From an uncultured Planctomycetales bacterium (GTDB lineage: Bacteria > Planctomycetota > Planctomycetia > Pirellulales > Thermoguttaceae): a stretch of 21,355 nt of DNA. Below, one piece after another: positions 15,701-21,355 of the stretch (within the stretch, counting starts at the first letter, position 1; each line of letters opens with the position of its first letter). A model generated the notes under the pieces. That model was given only the letters and a program-made list of their open reading frames with translations. It had not been told where the DNA came from and searched no databases. The position numbers and the translations under genes were made by a program. The stretch lies in contig CALARR010000349.1 of NCBI GenBank assembly GCA_937889015.1, positions 1-21,355 of the forward strand. Direction: 5' to 3'.

Positions 15701-16395
15701 CGCATCGAACGCCGCTCGCCTTCCATCGCGAAGCGCACGCCGCCGCCAGTCGATTCATGGGAGTGCCGTTCCGGTGGACGGGGCGTCCATTCGGGCGACG
15801 GCTTCCAGGTCATCTGTTCCAGGTCCAGGCGCAAGGTCTCCGGCTTGCGTGTCGTTGCGCCGACCGCCGTGACTCCGGCCGGCAACTCGTTGGTCCAATG
15901 CAGTTTGGCCCACAGAAGGCCTTCCGCGCCCGTGGCGGGACCGATGCGGAGCATCAGCTTGCTCATCGTCGACTGCGACATGTACTCCAGAAGATCCACT
16001 GCCAACACATGCGGCTGGCCGTCGGCCTGCAGCTGGTTGTGTGTCAGCAGACGAAACCACTCCGACCCGCCAAACTGGGCTCCCAGCAGGTGATCTGCGG
16101 ACTTCGGGTCCAGGTTCTCGGCCCGATATTCCAACAAGAGGTAGCGCGGCTCGCCGGTCATTTCGCGTGCCTCGGGTACGAGGGTCCAAGTCATTTGCTT
16201 GCCTTCTCCCAGGACGCAGAACTTCAGCCACGGGCCGTCAGCCGTGAGGCGATGGTCGTCGGCCAAACGCGTAGGCGTCCAGCCCGGCTGGGCTTGCCAA
16301 CGACCCAGGCTGCTGGAATCGATCGACGCGCCGGAGGCCCAAGACAGAACGCTCGCCAACAGAACAACACTCGCCAGGACCGATGCGCGGAACAT
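12775..16395 (-). CDS. Large secreted DUF6259-type TIM-barrel protein
   Basis: This 1206-residue protein has a signal peptide (about 1-22, hydrophobic 4-20). Two similar beta-sandwich-like domains follow (about 39-185 and 202-335), then a beta-rich region (about 370-780) and a glycoside-hydrolase-like barrel (about 790-1110). The barrel shows GLYLDGY (887-893) and DGMYLDEFGK (955-964), where D960 and E961 are candidate catalytic acids. A small C-terminal beta domain closes it (about 1120-1206). The architecture resembles DUF6259 proteins, distant relatives of retaining glycosidases; no substrate is known to me. ATG 16395 is chosen because it begins the signal peptide; AAAGG lies 11 bases upstream, so the SD is weak. 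A promoter-like pair (16497-16525) precedes it. It is the last gene of an exported-hydrolase block and converges on ftsH. Confidence 0.75.
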   Translation of the reverse strand: MFRASVLASVVLLASVLSWASGASIDSSSLGRWQAQPGWTPTRLADDHRLTADGPWLKFCVLGEGKQMTWTLVPEAREMTGEPRYLLLEYRAENLDPKSADHLLGAQFGGSEWFRLLTHNQLQADGQPHVLAVDLLEYMSQSTMSKLMLRIGPATGAEGLLWAKLHWTNELPAGVTAVGATTRKPETLRLDLEQMTWKPSPEWTPRPPERHSHESTGGGVRFAMEGERRSMRWSSRLAAVDLGKLPYVSVHYRARGQFGPSGYVVYLSAQGKDGKKISVYGMQPGDVIADGRWHVHHTRLSVRERAEGSMAVGIDCLSAAAQIEIDYIEFSSQPPRSPVADVVDFQPRSGAWPEGKDGLRTLPPPEPVRPNSYMPVRMGLGAWFPGTEICVDGIPFQVAANFERVASTGTVDEDSVTLAIPAAGKGPQAQAATEFLVLLLACFPKSESLASSKSLTPLRVLDEPERAYFELRYDDASIDRLLPVQKATGKYGIAHGVEVYGLRPARGKRVVELSLHDRMQNASFAIAGVTMNTGQARVAEPESQHVWYAPVTPPRQASAETGLDLDGLTWRAIRSPILPDAAVSLANQPLFRLEMEGRTITSAEFTAESVAAGDGARQVRARFQEGEVSLEALLDVQREGAGMRLGLSLANRGKEPLTGVLHFPTVAGLQIGKLADTWYFCARRGGVIHRLPRRFRDEIGEAHPLQVDGFFNPRLGAGVCFLPRDLQGVFRWYCVGKDDDGANYGLEYLPQTIEPGQTWQCVPVVVQAVAGDWRQQLAVYRDWVRSWYKPLAARKEWFQRLWGFPTYGPTAARSAPVAERLDLVGLAQRRNARIPGATDYMHLFGWAISDEYGHWGAYNHFHQYGEQGKQRFQEAVRRCQAAGIPVGLYLDGYLVSRNSDQPDKERVSRWAVRKADGEMLYHENYKAHSMCPYVEDWRAHLVAAYRRVAEEIRPDGMYLDEFGKCMVSRTCYSREHGHPSPVGMCPGEWLLTRQIREALPERIATYCEFVPADVATQYLDGAYGHVALQNHREGYGAVAPHFVNLHRFAIPDFKTFELIYYTALRNGNWFLLKYPFFNGDGYYLTGAELDGYDEHSCAFLTRVFKIQHEHADAFRSTDVEPLVSTELAGLYANRFSGGAKTVWTLWNSNYRTARGRLLAVPHAEGCQYFDAWNDRPVAARVEGSHALLELELGPRSVGCVVQRRPQ

Positions 16396-16496
16396 AGGGA
16401 GGGAAACCTTTGAGGTAGATGGTGGGGCGCGCCAAGCGCAGCAAGGCTCTGCCGACGCGGCGTGCGGCATGTCGATTGCGAGGGGGGATACCACGC

Positions 16497-16525
16497 AGGA
16501 TAACCGCGACCACCCGCTGCGTCAA
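16497..16525 (-). promoter_or_regulatory. Sigma70-type promoter for the DUF6259 gene
   Basis: On the minus strand TTGACG (16525-16520) and TATCCT (16502-16497) are 17 bases apart, matching at 5/6 and 4/6 positions. The -10 box lies about 100 bases before the start codon, in the 193-base gap after the DUF4838 gene, which argues for separate or additional transcription. Confidence 0.5.
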
Positions 16526-16546
16526 ACGGTCCTGCCCCCCTGCCCC

Positions 16547-16580
16547 GCATTCCGACTTCCGCATTCCGACTTCCGACTGC
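16547..16580. repeat. Heptad tandem repeat (GCATTCC/GACTTCC)
   Basis: Seven-base units alternate as GCATTCC, GACTTCC, GCATTCC, GACTTCC, then a partial GACTGCG, so a 14-base unit occurs twice exactly (16547-16560 and 16561-16574). It lies between the DUF4838 stop and the DUF6259 promoter. Similar short TTCCG-rich heptads are, as far as I recall, scattered in intergenic DNA of planctomycete genomes; their role is unknown. Confidence 0.75.
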
Positions 16581-16588
16581 GCCAGACG

Positions 16589-19120
16589 TCAATCAGGCGC
16601 GCGGCCTTCCACAACCGACCGGGGCAGCAGCAACTGCTTGGGGTGCCGCGCGGTCCAGGGAGGAACCGTCAGCAGCGCCAGTCGGCCAGACACGTCTCGA
16701 AACGACCACCAGCGACCGTCTTGGCCGGGCGACACCGGGATCTGGAAGTAGTCGGGGCCGTCGAGCGCGGCCAGGCGAAACACAATCCGCCCGTCGCCGT
16801 CGCCAATCGCCGCCTTACGGTCGTCGGCCGCGTATCCGCCAACGATCCGCGTGCCCTTGGGCACGTAGAAATAGCCCGACCGGCGGCCCGTGTCTTTCGA
16901 AGCGGACTCCAGGCTGGCCTCGATGGTTCGCGGCAAGTCGGCCGGCCACTGGACCTCGGTCATATCGCCGCCGTCGTTGACGACCAGTCGGTGCAAACCG
17001 TTCTTCGTGCTGCGGAGCGTCACCTCGTACGGCTTCCCGTCCGGCGGCACACTGGAATCCCGATCGACGAGTTCTTCGCTGCTGCCGCCGCGGCCGACGG
17101 CATACAATTCCAGACGCACGTTTCCCCGATCCCGGTAGTGGGCAATCAGGCCCCCCGTCACCTTCAAGGCTAGTTTCGCGGGCGGACTCGTGAACCAGGT
17201 GTAGAAGACCTGACGGCTCCGCCCCCGCTGCGCGTCTTGCAGTACAGGCAAGTCCGGAGGCGTGAGTCGATCGCAGCGCACCAGGTCCTGTCCGAAGTCG
17301 CGGCTCTCGAATTCCACGAGCCGATTATTCGCAATGCCTTCGGACAGAATCCGGTCGAGTTCCTCACGCGACCATGGGGCGCTGGATTTCCAGGGGTTCT
17401 TCTCTTCGGGCACGTTCCAGGTCGCTTCGGCCGGCACGCGCACCGACTTGTCCCGGCTGGGCAGATCGCGGTACAGGCTCTTCGTGTGCACCATCATCGT
17501 GGTCCGCATCCGGTAGGCGTGCCGCAGAAGCTGCTCGCAGGCCGCCTGACGCTCGGCGCCCGAGGCGTTCTCATACGTACGGAACAACTCCACGTAGCGT
17601 GTGTACAACAGCAGGTCGTCGAGGCGGCGGTCGACCGACTGCTCGGACGACTGCCGCCGCCCCTCCTCCAGCAGCCGGTACATACGGCCGATCAGGTCGT
17701 GCGACATCAGGGCCGGTTGCGGGCCGTAGAGCAGTTGATAGAAGCGAGCCATGGACGGGCGTGCGGAGCCGAACGCCCGCTGGAGGAAGTCGTCCACCCG
17801 TTGCTCCACATTCTGCGCCTCCTTCACATCCCACAGCATCCGCGTGGCCAGGTAATAGCCCAGCCCTTTGGGCCCCCAACCGTCGCTCGACTCGGCCGAC
17901 AGGAAGCGGGCGCCCTGGGCGTGGAACTGGGGGATGGTGCGGGCCAGGTATTGCAGGTCTGCCCCCCGGCCTGCGTGCGGCCGGTCGCGGTCCCACGTGT
18001 TGACGCCGTAGTACTCGCGAATCCCGAACTGCTGCACGCCCTGCGCCTTCCAGCCCGCGATGATCGTCTCGATCGTATAGCCGCCGCGAATGAAGGCCGT
18101 GGCACAATTGATGATGACCCGCGCGCGGGCTGAAATCGTCGGCGGGGGCGAGTGCTCGTTGTAGGCGTACATCGCCACGTACTTGCCGGGGAACTCGGCT
18201 TCGAGCATGGCCGAGATTTCGTTGGCCAGCGTGAGGGCCCGATCGCTGGGCGAGCCCATCGCCCGGCAAGCGTCGCACTGGCACCACCCGCCGCCGTCGC
18301 TCGGATCGATGGAAACGCAATCCTCCTCGGGCTTTTCCTGGAAGCACTCCCGGGCGTAGCGGACAATCAGCGCGCGCAGGCCCGGATTGGCCGTGCAGAA
18401 CTTGGTCGACTTTCGCTTGCCGTCCAGCAATCCCAGGTACTCGGGATGCTCGGCGAACTCCTTCTTGTAGTGCCGCAGGATCCCGTCGTACGAGTGGCCG
18501 CTGCGCAGCACAAAACGACTCTCGGCCCGGTTGCGAATCCGCCACAGCCGGTAGGGCTCGGCGTTGTAGTCCCACAAGCCGCTGCCGTACCAGATCGACC
18601 GGTAGGCGTAGTCGGGACGCTCGACCGCGTCGACGGCGATCTTCGGCTCGGAGACCGCGGGAATCACCTCCCAGATCTCGCCGGGGAAGTACCACCGGCA
18701 GCCCAGACGATGCAGCAGATCGTAGGCGGCGTGCTGCACGGCCAGTTCGCTGACCCCGACGGCGTACAGCCCCGCGCTGTGCGATCGCAAGAGATACGCT
18801 TCATCGGCCCCGAATCGCTCGCCCGGCGAATCCTTCGTCAAGCCTGCTGCCGGAAACTCGCCGGCCGTGCCCAGGGCCACGCCTGTTTGCCCATCGCCGC
18901 GCACCACCTCGAATCGAGCCCCGCTGATCCGCTCGAGGTATTTGGCCAGGGTTTCCGCCAGTGTCTTGCGGTGGGCAGGTGCATCCGGAGCGATCACCAC
19001 CGGCATCAGCGCCGTTCCGCCCCGGGCCAACACCACGGCCGGCGGCGGTGCGGCCTGCGCGCACGACAGCAGCAACACAATACAAAGCGGGCCCATAACG
19101 GAGATAGCGCATGGATTCAT
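16589..19120 (-). CDS. Exported DUF4838-domain protein (glycoside-hydrolase-like)
   Basis: The 843-residue protein has an N-terminal export signal (hydrophobic 9-19). Cleavage could follow AQA at 21-23, or C20 could be lipidated (LLLSC). Residues about 30-150 resemble the N-terminal domain of alpha-glucuronidase-like hydrolases, ending in the typical GCRWYFPGE (140-148). The central DUF4838 barrel includes a C280-x-C282-x-x-C285 motif in WCQCDAC and AYNEH (319-323) with a candidate acidic residue. The C-terminal 200 residues look beta-rich. Family members are usually predicted carbohydrate-active, without proven activity. ATG 19120 has a GGGGGA SD 6 bases upstream and follows the esterase stop by 25 bases, so the two are probably one operon. 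An in-frame start at 19192 would overlap the esterase gene and lacks a signal peptide at its N-terminus. Confidence 0.8.
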   Translation of the reverse strand: MNPCAISVMGPLCIVLLLSCAQAAPPPAVVLARGGTALMPVVIAPDAPAHRKTLAETLAKYLERISGARFEVVRGDGQTGVALGTAGEFPAAGLTKDSPGERFGADEAYLLRSHSAGLYAVGVSELAVQHAAYDLLHRLGCRWYFPGEIWEVIPAVSEPKIAVDAVERPDYAYRSIWYGSGLWDYNAEPYRLWRIRNRAESRFVLRSGHSYDGILRHYKKEFAEHPEYLGLLDGKRKSTKFCTANPGLRALIVRYARECFQEKPEEDCVSIDPSDGGGWCQCDACRAMGSPSDRALTLANEISAMLEAEFPGKYVAMYAYNEHSPPPTISARARVIINCATAFIRGGYTIETIIAGWKAQGVQQFGIREYYGVNTWDRDRPHAGRGADLQYLARTIPQFHAQGARFLSAESSDGWGPKGLGYYLATRMLWDVKEAQNVEQRVDDFLQRAFGSARPSMARFYQLLYGPQPALMSHDLIGRMYRLLEEGRRQSSEQSVDRRLDDLLLYTRYVELFRTYENASGAERQAACEQLLRHAYRMRTTMMVHTKSLYRDLPSRDKSVRVPAEATWNVPEEKNPWKSSAPWSREELDRILSEGIANNRLVEFESRDFGQDLVRCDRLTPPDLPVLQDAQRGRSRQVFYTWFTSPPAKLALKVTGGLIAHYRDRGNVRLELYAVGRGGSSEELVDRDSSVPPDGKPYEVTLRSTKNGLHRLVVNDGGDMTEVQWPADLPRTIEASLESASKDTGRRSGYFYVPKGTRIVGGYAADDRKAAIGDGDGRIVFRLAALDGPDYFQIPVSPGQDGRWWSFRDVSGRLALLTVPPWTARHPKQLLLPRSVVEGRAPD

Positions 19121-19145
19121 GACGAGTCCCCCAAGAGTCCGTCGA

Positions 19146-20573
19146 TCAACGGTGCGCGGAGGCGCCACTGATCTGATGTAACCAGCCTTCAAGCGTGTAT
19201 GCAGGCGTGCCTCGCTCCGGTTCCGTCAAGCACGAAAGCGCCTCGCGCGAGATCGGAGTCAGCCCCAGATCCGGGAGCGTCGCTCCGCGTTGATGCAGAG
19301 GGACGCCGTACAGCCGCTCCAGTTGGATGCCGTGCGCGTCGCACCACTGGCCCGAATTCAGGGTCGGCAATGCGAGGATCTGCTCCGCCGTCCAGCCGGG
19401 CGTGCCCAGGTACTGATGGATCCACTCCAGTGCCTCGCGATAGAGCATGTAGGGCCGGTGCCCGCCCGCCGGCTCGTACCAGGTGCGGATCTTGCCTGCC
19501 GCGCCAAGCATGGCGTAGACCCGGGCCGCATCCTCGACCGCCGCGTTGGTCTCGCGCCACGCCGTGCCGTCGCCGTCGATGTCGATGATACCGTCCGCAT
19601 CGCCGTTGAGGATCAGCACGGCGCAATCGGGCGCGGCCAAGGCCGCATATTCAGGCCAGCGGAGGAACTCACGCATCCGCTGATTGGGTACCTTCGTACA
19701 GTACTTGGAACGCAGGCCCGTGTCGGAGTAGGCCCAGCCGGAGACGATGGCCAGCTTGAGTCGCGGTTCCAGGGCCGCCATCCAACTGGCCTTCGCCCCG
19801 CCCAGCGAATTGCCGGCGACGCCGATCTTGCGCGGGTCGATGTCGGCTCGCGTGCACAAGAAGTCGATACCTCGCATGGTATCGAACACGAGCTTGCCCA
19901 TGATCAGCCGGCCCGCCTTGTCGGACTGCTCGTGCACGGGCAAGGGGTCGTGAGCCCGGGTGCCCAGGCGACCCTTGATGTGCCGCTCTTCCTCGCCGAT
20001 CGGGTCCAGCGCGAGGCACGCGATGCCGAGTCGCGCATAGAGCTGACCTGCATAGTTGTAGGCCCATTGGCTCTTGCTGCCGCCGTGACCGAAAGTCAGC
20101 ACCATCGCCGGCATCGGGGGCTGAGTCCGCTTCGAACCGGTCCCAGGCTCCCTTGCACTGCCGGCCCGGTTGGACAGTCCGGCCGAGTTCGCAAACGGAT
20201 CCTTGGGACGGTAGAGCACGGCCGGCACGCGCGAACCGGGCTCGGCGGTGAAGACCCATTTCTCGACCACGATCCCATCGTGCTCGATCTGCCCGCGCGA
20301 CTCGGGCTCCAGAGGCACTCGCTGGCAAGGAATGCCCAGCATCGCGCGCAAGCGCTGGCGGCATCGGGCCTGCCACGCCAGGAACGCATCGCGGCCGCTG
20401 AAATGGTCGGCCACAGCTTCTCCGTCCCCGCGATCCCGGGACGCCTCGGCAGGCGTTTGGGCGCCCGCTATCGAACCGGCCATCGCCAGCCAGGCAATGG
20501 CAATTGCCGCGAGCCATCGAGGCGAGACGGCCATCGCCTGTGGCGGAAGCTGGAAACGTCGGACAGAGATCAT
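19146..20573 (-). CDS. Exported alpha/beta hydrolase (acetyl xylan esterase/dienelactone hydrolase type)
   Basis: The 475-residue protein has a hydrophobic export segment (about 20-38, ending AGAQT) and an alpha/beta-hydrolase fold. Visible elements are FGHGG (161-165, oxyanion region), nucleophile S256 in GNSLGG, a candidate acid D325 or D327 in NGDADG, and H372 in AGGHRPY. Esterases of this group remove acetyl or other acyl groups from polysaccharides, which suits the neighbouring glycoside-hydrolase-like genes. A polar insertion at about 126-153 separates the lid region from the core. ATG 20573 is used, with a poor GA-rich SD; ATG 20534 would start directly at the signal sequence and is a fair alternative. 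A TATACT box (minus strand, 20627-20622) lies about 50 bases upstream but lacks a clear -35. The C-terminal 100 residues extend beyond the usual fold. Confidence 0.82.
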   Translation of the reverse strand: MISVRRFQLPPQAMAVSPRWLAAIAIAWLAMAGSIAGAQTPAEASRDRGDGEAVADHFSGRDAFLAWQARCRQRLRAMLGIPCQRVPLEPESRGQIEHDGIVVEKWVFTAEPGSRVPAVLYRPKDPFANSAGLSNRAGSAREPGTGSKRTQPPMPAMVLTFGHGGSKSQWAYNYAGQLYARLGIACLALDPIGEEERHIKGRLGTRAHDPLPVHEQSDKAGRLIMGKLVFDTMRGIDFLCTRADIDPRKIGVAGNSLGGAKASWMAALEPRLKLAIVSGWAYSDTGLRSKYCTKVPNQRMREFLRWPEYAALAAPDCAVLILNGDADGIIDIDGDGTAWRETNAAVEDAARVYAMLGAAGKIRTWYEPAGGHRPYMLYREALEWIHQYLGTPGWTAEQILALPTLNSGQWCDAHGIQLERLYGVPLHQRGATLPDLGLTPISREALSCLTEPERGTPAYTLEGWLHQISGASAHR

Positions 20574-20689
20574 GTCACGTCTCTCTGTTGCTGCGGCCGT
20601 GACGCCGGGAAGGAGCAACCCAGTATACCCGGGATTCTCCATATAGGCATTGCTTCGGATAGACCCCGAACGGCAACAGCTTTCCTATG

Positions 20690-20905
20690 TTAGCGGAACG
20701 GCTGGCGGTCTTCCAGTCGGCTGTGCTGTCGCCTCGGCCACTCCGCGATGTTGAGATACCTCATTCCCGAACAGCGCTCGATCTCTTCACGGACAAAGGA
20801 TGCTGCCATCGGCACTCTTTCAAGAGTGGACCCGAGCGCGGCATCATACATCCAGGTGGCCTTCAGCCAAAGACAGTCTCCTCGGATGTCGACTATTCCA
20901 GACAT
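20690..20905 (-). CDS. Hypothetical small protein (71 aa), doubtful
   Basis: A 71-codon frame starts at ATG 20905. GGGGTGG lies 5 bases upstream as a possible SD, and the start sits two bases after the stop of another open frame. The middle has a mixed composition (W18, Y20, then FVREEIERC at 37-45) that looks more protein-like than nearby shadow frames. I do not recognise it. It may be a real small gene, or the 3' half of a longer gene broken by a frameshift near 20910-20960. Confidence 0.3.
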   Translation of the reverse strand: MSGIVDIRGDCLWLKATWMYDAALGSTLERVPMAASFVREEIERCSGMRYLNIAEWPRRQHSRLEDRQPFR

Positions 20906-20907
20906 AT

Positions 20908-21249
20908 TTACCACCCCAAAATACGCAAAGGCCGCCTCACGGCCGGCCGTGGCGCGCAGATCTGCTGGTAGGCGGTCGACTCGTGTTGCGCGTAGGCCTG
21001 GGAAGCCGTGGCCCAACTGGCGGTGTAGTCCGTCTCGTGCGGCGTGGAACGATCGACATAGTCCACGTCGGCCTGGGCCAGGGCCTCGCCATGGGCGCCC
21101 GTCGCCTGGGCTCCGCCCCTGCACCCAGCCCCCCCTGTCGTGGGAATCGTCAGCACGGGCAGCCTTGTCTTTCCCTCTATCTGCGGTAGACTCAACCGAT
21201 CGGTGATCGGCAAGATGGCGATGCGGCGATTCGCCGCTCGGATCGCCAA
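20908..21249 (-). CDS. Hypothetical protein or broken gene, doubtful
   Basis: This 113-codon frame begins at a TTG (21249) with no convincing SD, and its start lies opposite the leader of tRNA-Ser. The part between about residues 55 and 96 (ALAQADVDYVDRSTPHETDY and the following stretch to YQQI) has GC-rich third positions and an ordinary amino-acid mix, as in real genes; the rest does not. It ends at TAA 20910-20908, two bases before the next small frame. A single frameshift could join them. No family recognised. Confidence 0.25.
   Translation of the reverse strand: MAIRAANRRIAILPITDRLSLPQIEGKTRLPVLTIPTTGGAGCRGGAQATGAHGEALAQADVDYVDRSTPHETDYTASWATASQAYAQHESTAYQQICAPRPAVRRPLRILGW
21165..21192 (+). 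promoter_or_regulatory. Possible promoter for tRNA-Ser
   Basis: TTGTCT (21165-21170) and TAGACT (21187-21192) are 16 bases apart, each matching the consensus hexamers at about 4/6. The tRNA begins 79 bases past the -10 box, on the same strand. Moderate match only. Confidence 0.3.
21217..21247. other. GC-rich hairpin upstream of tRNA-Ser
   Basis: GGCGAT-GCGGCG (21217-21228) pairs with CGCCGC (21232-21237) and, after a four-base bulge TCGG, with ATCGCC (21242-21247). That gives 12 base pairs with a three-base ATT loop. It ends 24 bases before the tRNA 5' end and has no following T tract. It could be part of the tRNA leader. Confidence 0.45.
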
Positions 21250-21271
21250 ACGACTTGTCGGAAAAGAACTT

Positions 21272-21355
21272 GGATGGGTGGCCGAGTGGTCTAAGGCGGC
21301 AGTCTTGAAAACTGCTGTGGGCGCAAGTCCACCGGGGGTTCGAATCCCTCCCCAT
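21272..21355 (+). tRNA. tRNA-Ser (UGA), 3' end cut by window
   Basis: The 5' acceptor strand GGATGGG begins at 21272. The D arm (GGCCGAGTGGTCTAAGGC) follows, then an anticodon stem CAGTC/GACTG-type pairing around the loop CTTGAAA with anticodon TGA. The long variable arm (GTGGGCGCAAGTCCAC) is typical of serine tRNAs, and the T arm is GGGGG-TTCGAAT-CCCTC. The window ends in CCCAT, so the last two acceptor bases and the discriminator are missing. UGA reads UCA and related serine codons. Confidence 0.93.

Larger units (their letters stand above)
20574..21271. other. 698-base region with no confident gene
   Basis: Between the esterase start and tRNA-Ser there is no recognisable gene. Two weak minus-strand frames (20908-21249 and 20690-20905) meet within two bases and are listed separately. 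The right end has a promoter-like pair (21165-21192) and a hairpin (21217-21247) pointing at the tRNA. The left end carries a TATACT box probably serving the esterase gene. Confidence 0.55.

Noticed and set aside
16395..16494. A start for the DUF6259 protein 33 codons further upstream
   Set aside because: This would put a non-secretory stretch before the clear signal peptide and would cover the likely leader.
20690..21355. A 221-codon minus-strand frame reaching the right edge
   Set aside because: Its upstream part is the antisense of tRNA-Ser, which gives the familiar false protein start found opposite tRNA genes. Only the last 71 codons are kept, as a doubtful small gene.

Overview
This is a GC-rich bacterial chromosome segment, most likely from a planctomycete of the Pirellulales type. 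That placement is inference. It rests on an HzsA-related multiheme protein, large secreted DUF4838 and DUF6259 proteins, a stand-alone release-factor-like protein, loose mixed-strand gene order, and Shine-Dalgarno (SD) sequences of variable strength. The window is bounded by two cut tRNA genes: the 3' part of tRNA-Val(UAC) on the left and nearly all of tRNA-Ser(UGA) on the right. I see no insertion sequence, CRISPR array, phage gene or resistance gene.

Left part (1-5541) is mostly housekeeping. It holds a GGQ release-factor-like protein (minus), a tandem TM2-domain membrane protein, an HD-domain protein, an enlarged nucleoside diphosphate kinase, pyrF (minus), a WecG/TagA/CpsF glycosyltransferase and an RmlD-type dTDP-4-dehydrorhamnose reductase. 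The last two form a small cell-surface polysaccharide unit, and the reductase gene appears to carry its own promoter across the glycosyltransferase stop codon.

Middle part (5648-12630): two minus-strand genes overlap at a TGATG junction. The first encodes a secreted HzsA-related protein with three CxxCH haem sites. The second encodes a TMTC-like polytopic membrane protein with C-terminal TPR repeats. They diverge from ftsH across a 519-base gene-free region.

Right part (12775-20573) is a minus-strand block of three exported proteins, in transcription order: an alpha/beta hydrolase of the acetyl-xylan-esterase/dienelactone-hydrolase type, a DUF4838 protein, and a 1206-residue DUF6259 TIM-barrel protein. 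The first two are 25 bases apart. The third has its own promoter-like sequence. Together they look like an accessory module for breaking down a complex, probably esterified, polysaccharide; the substrate cannot be read from the sequence. The last 700 bases before tRNA-Ser contain only weak small reading frames, a promoter-like pair and a strong hairpin.

No wholly new system is evident. The points most worth a second look are the coupled HzsA-like/TMTC-like pair, the three-gene exported hydrolase block, the enlarged NDP kinase, the face-to-face overlapping start codons at 665-668, and several leader structures and gene relics.
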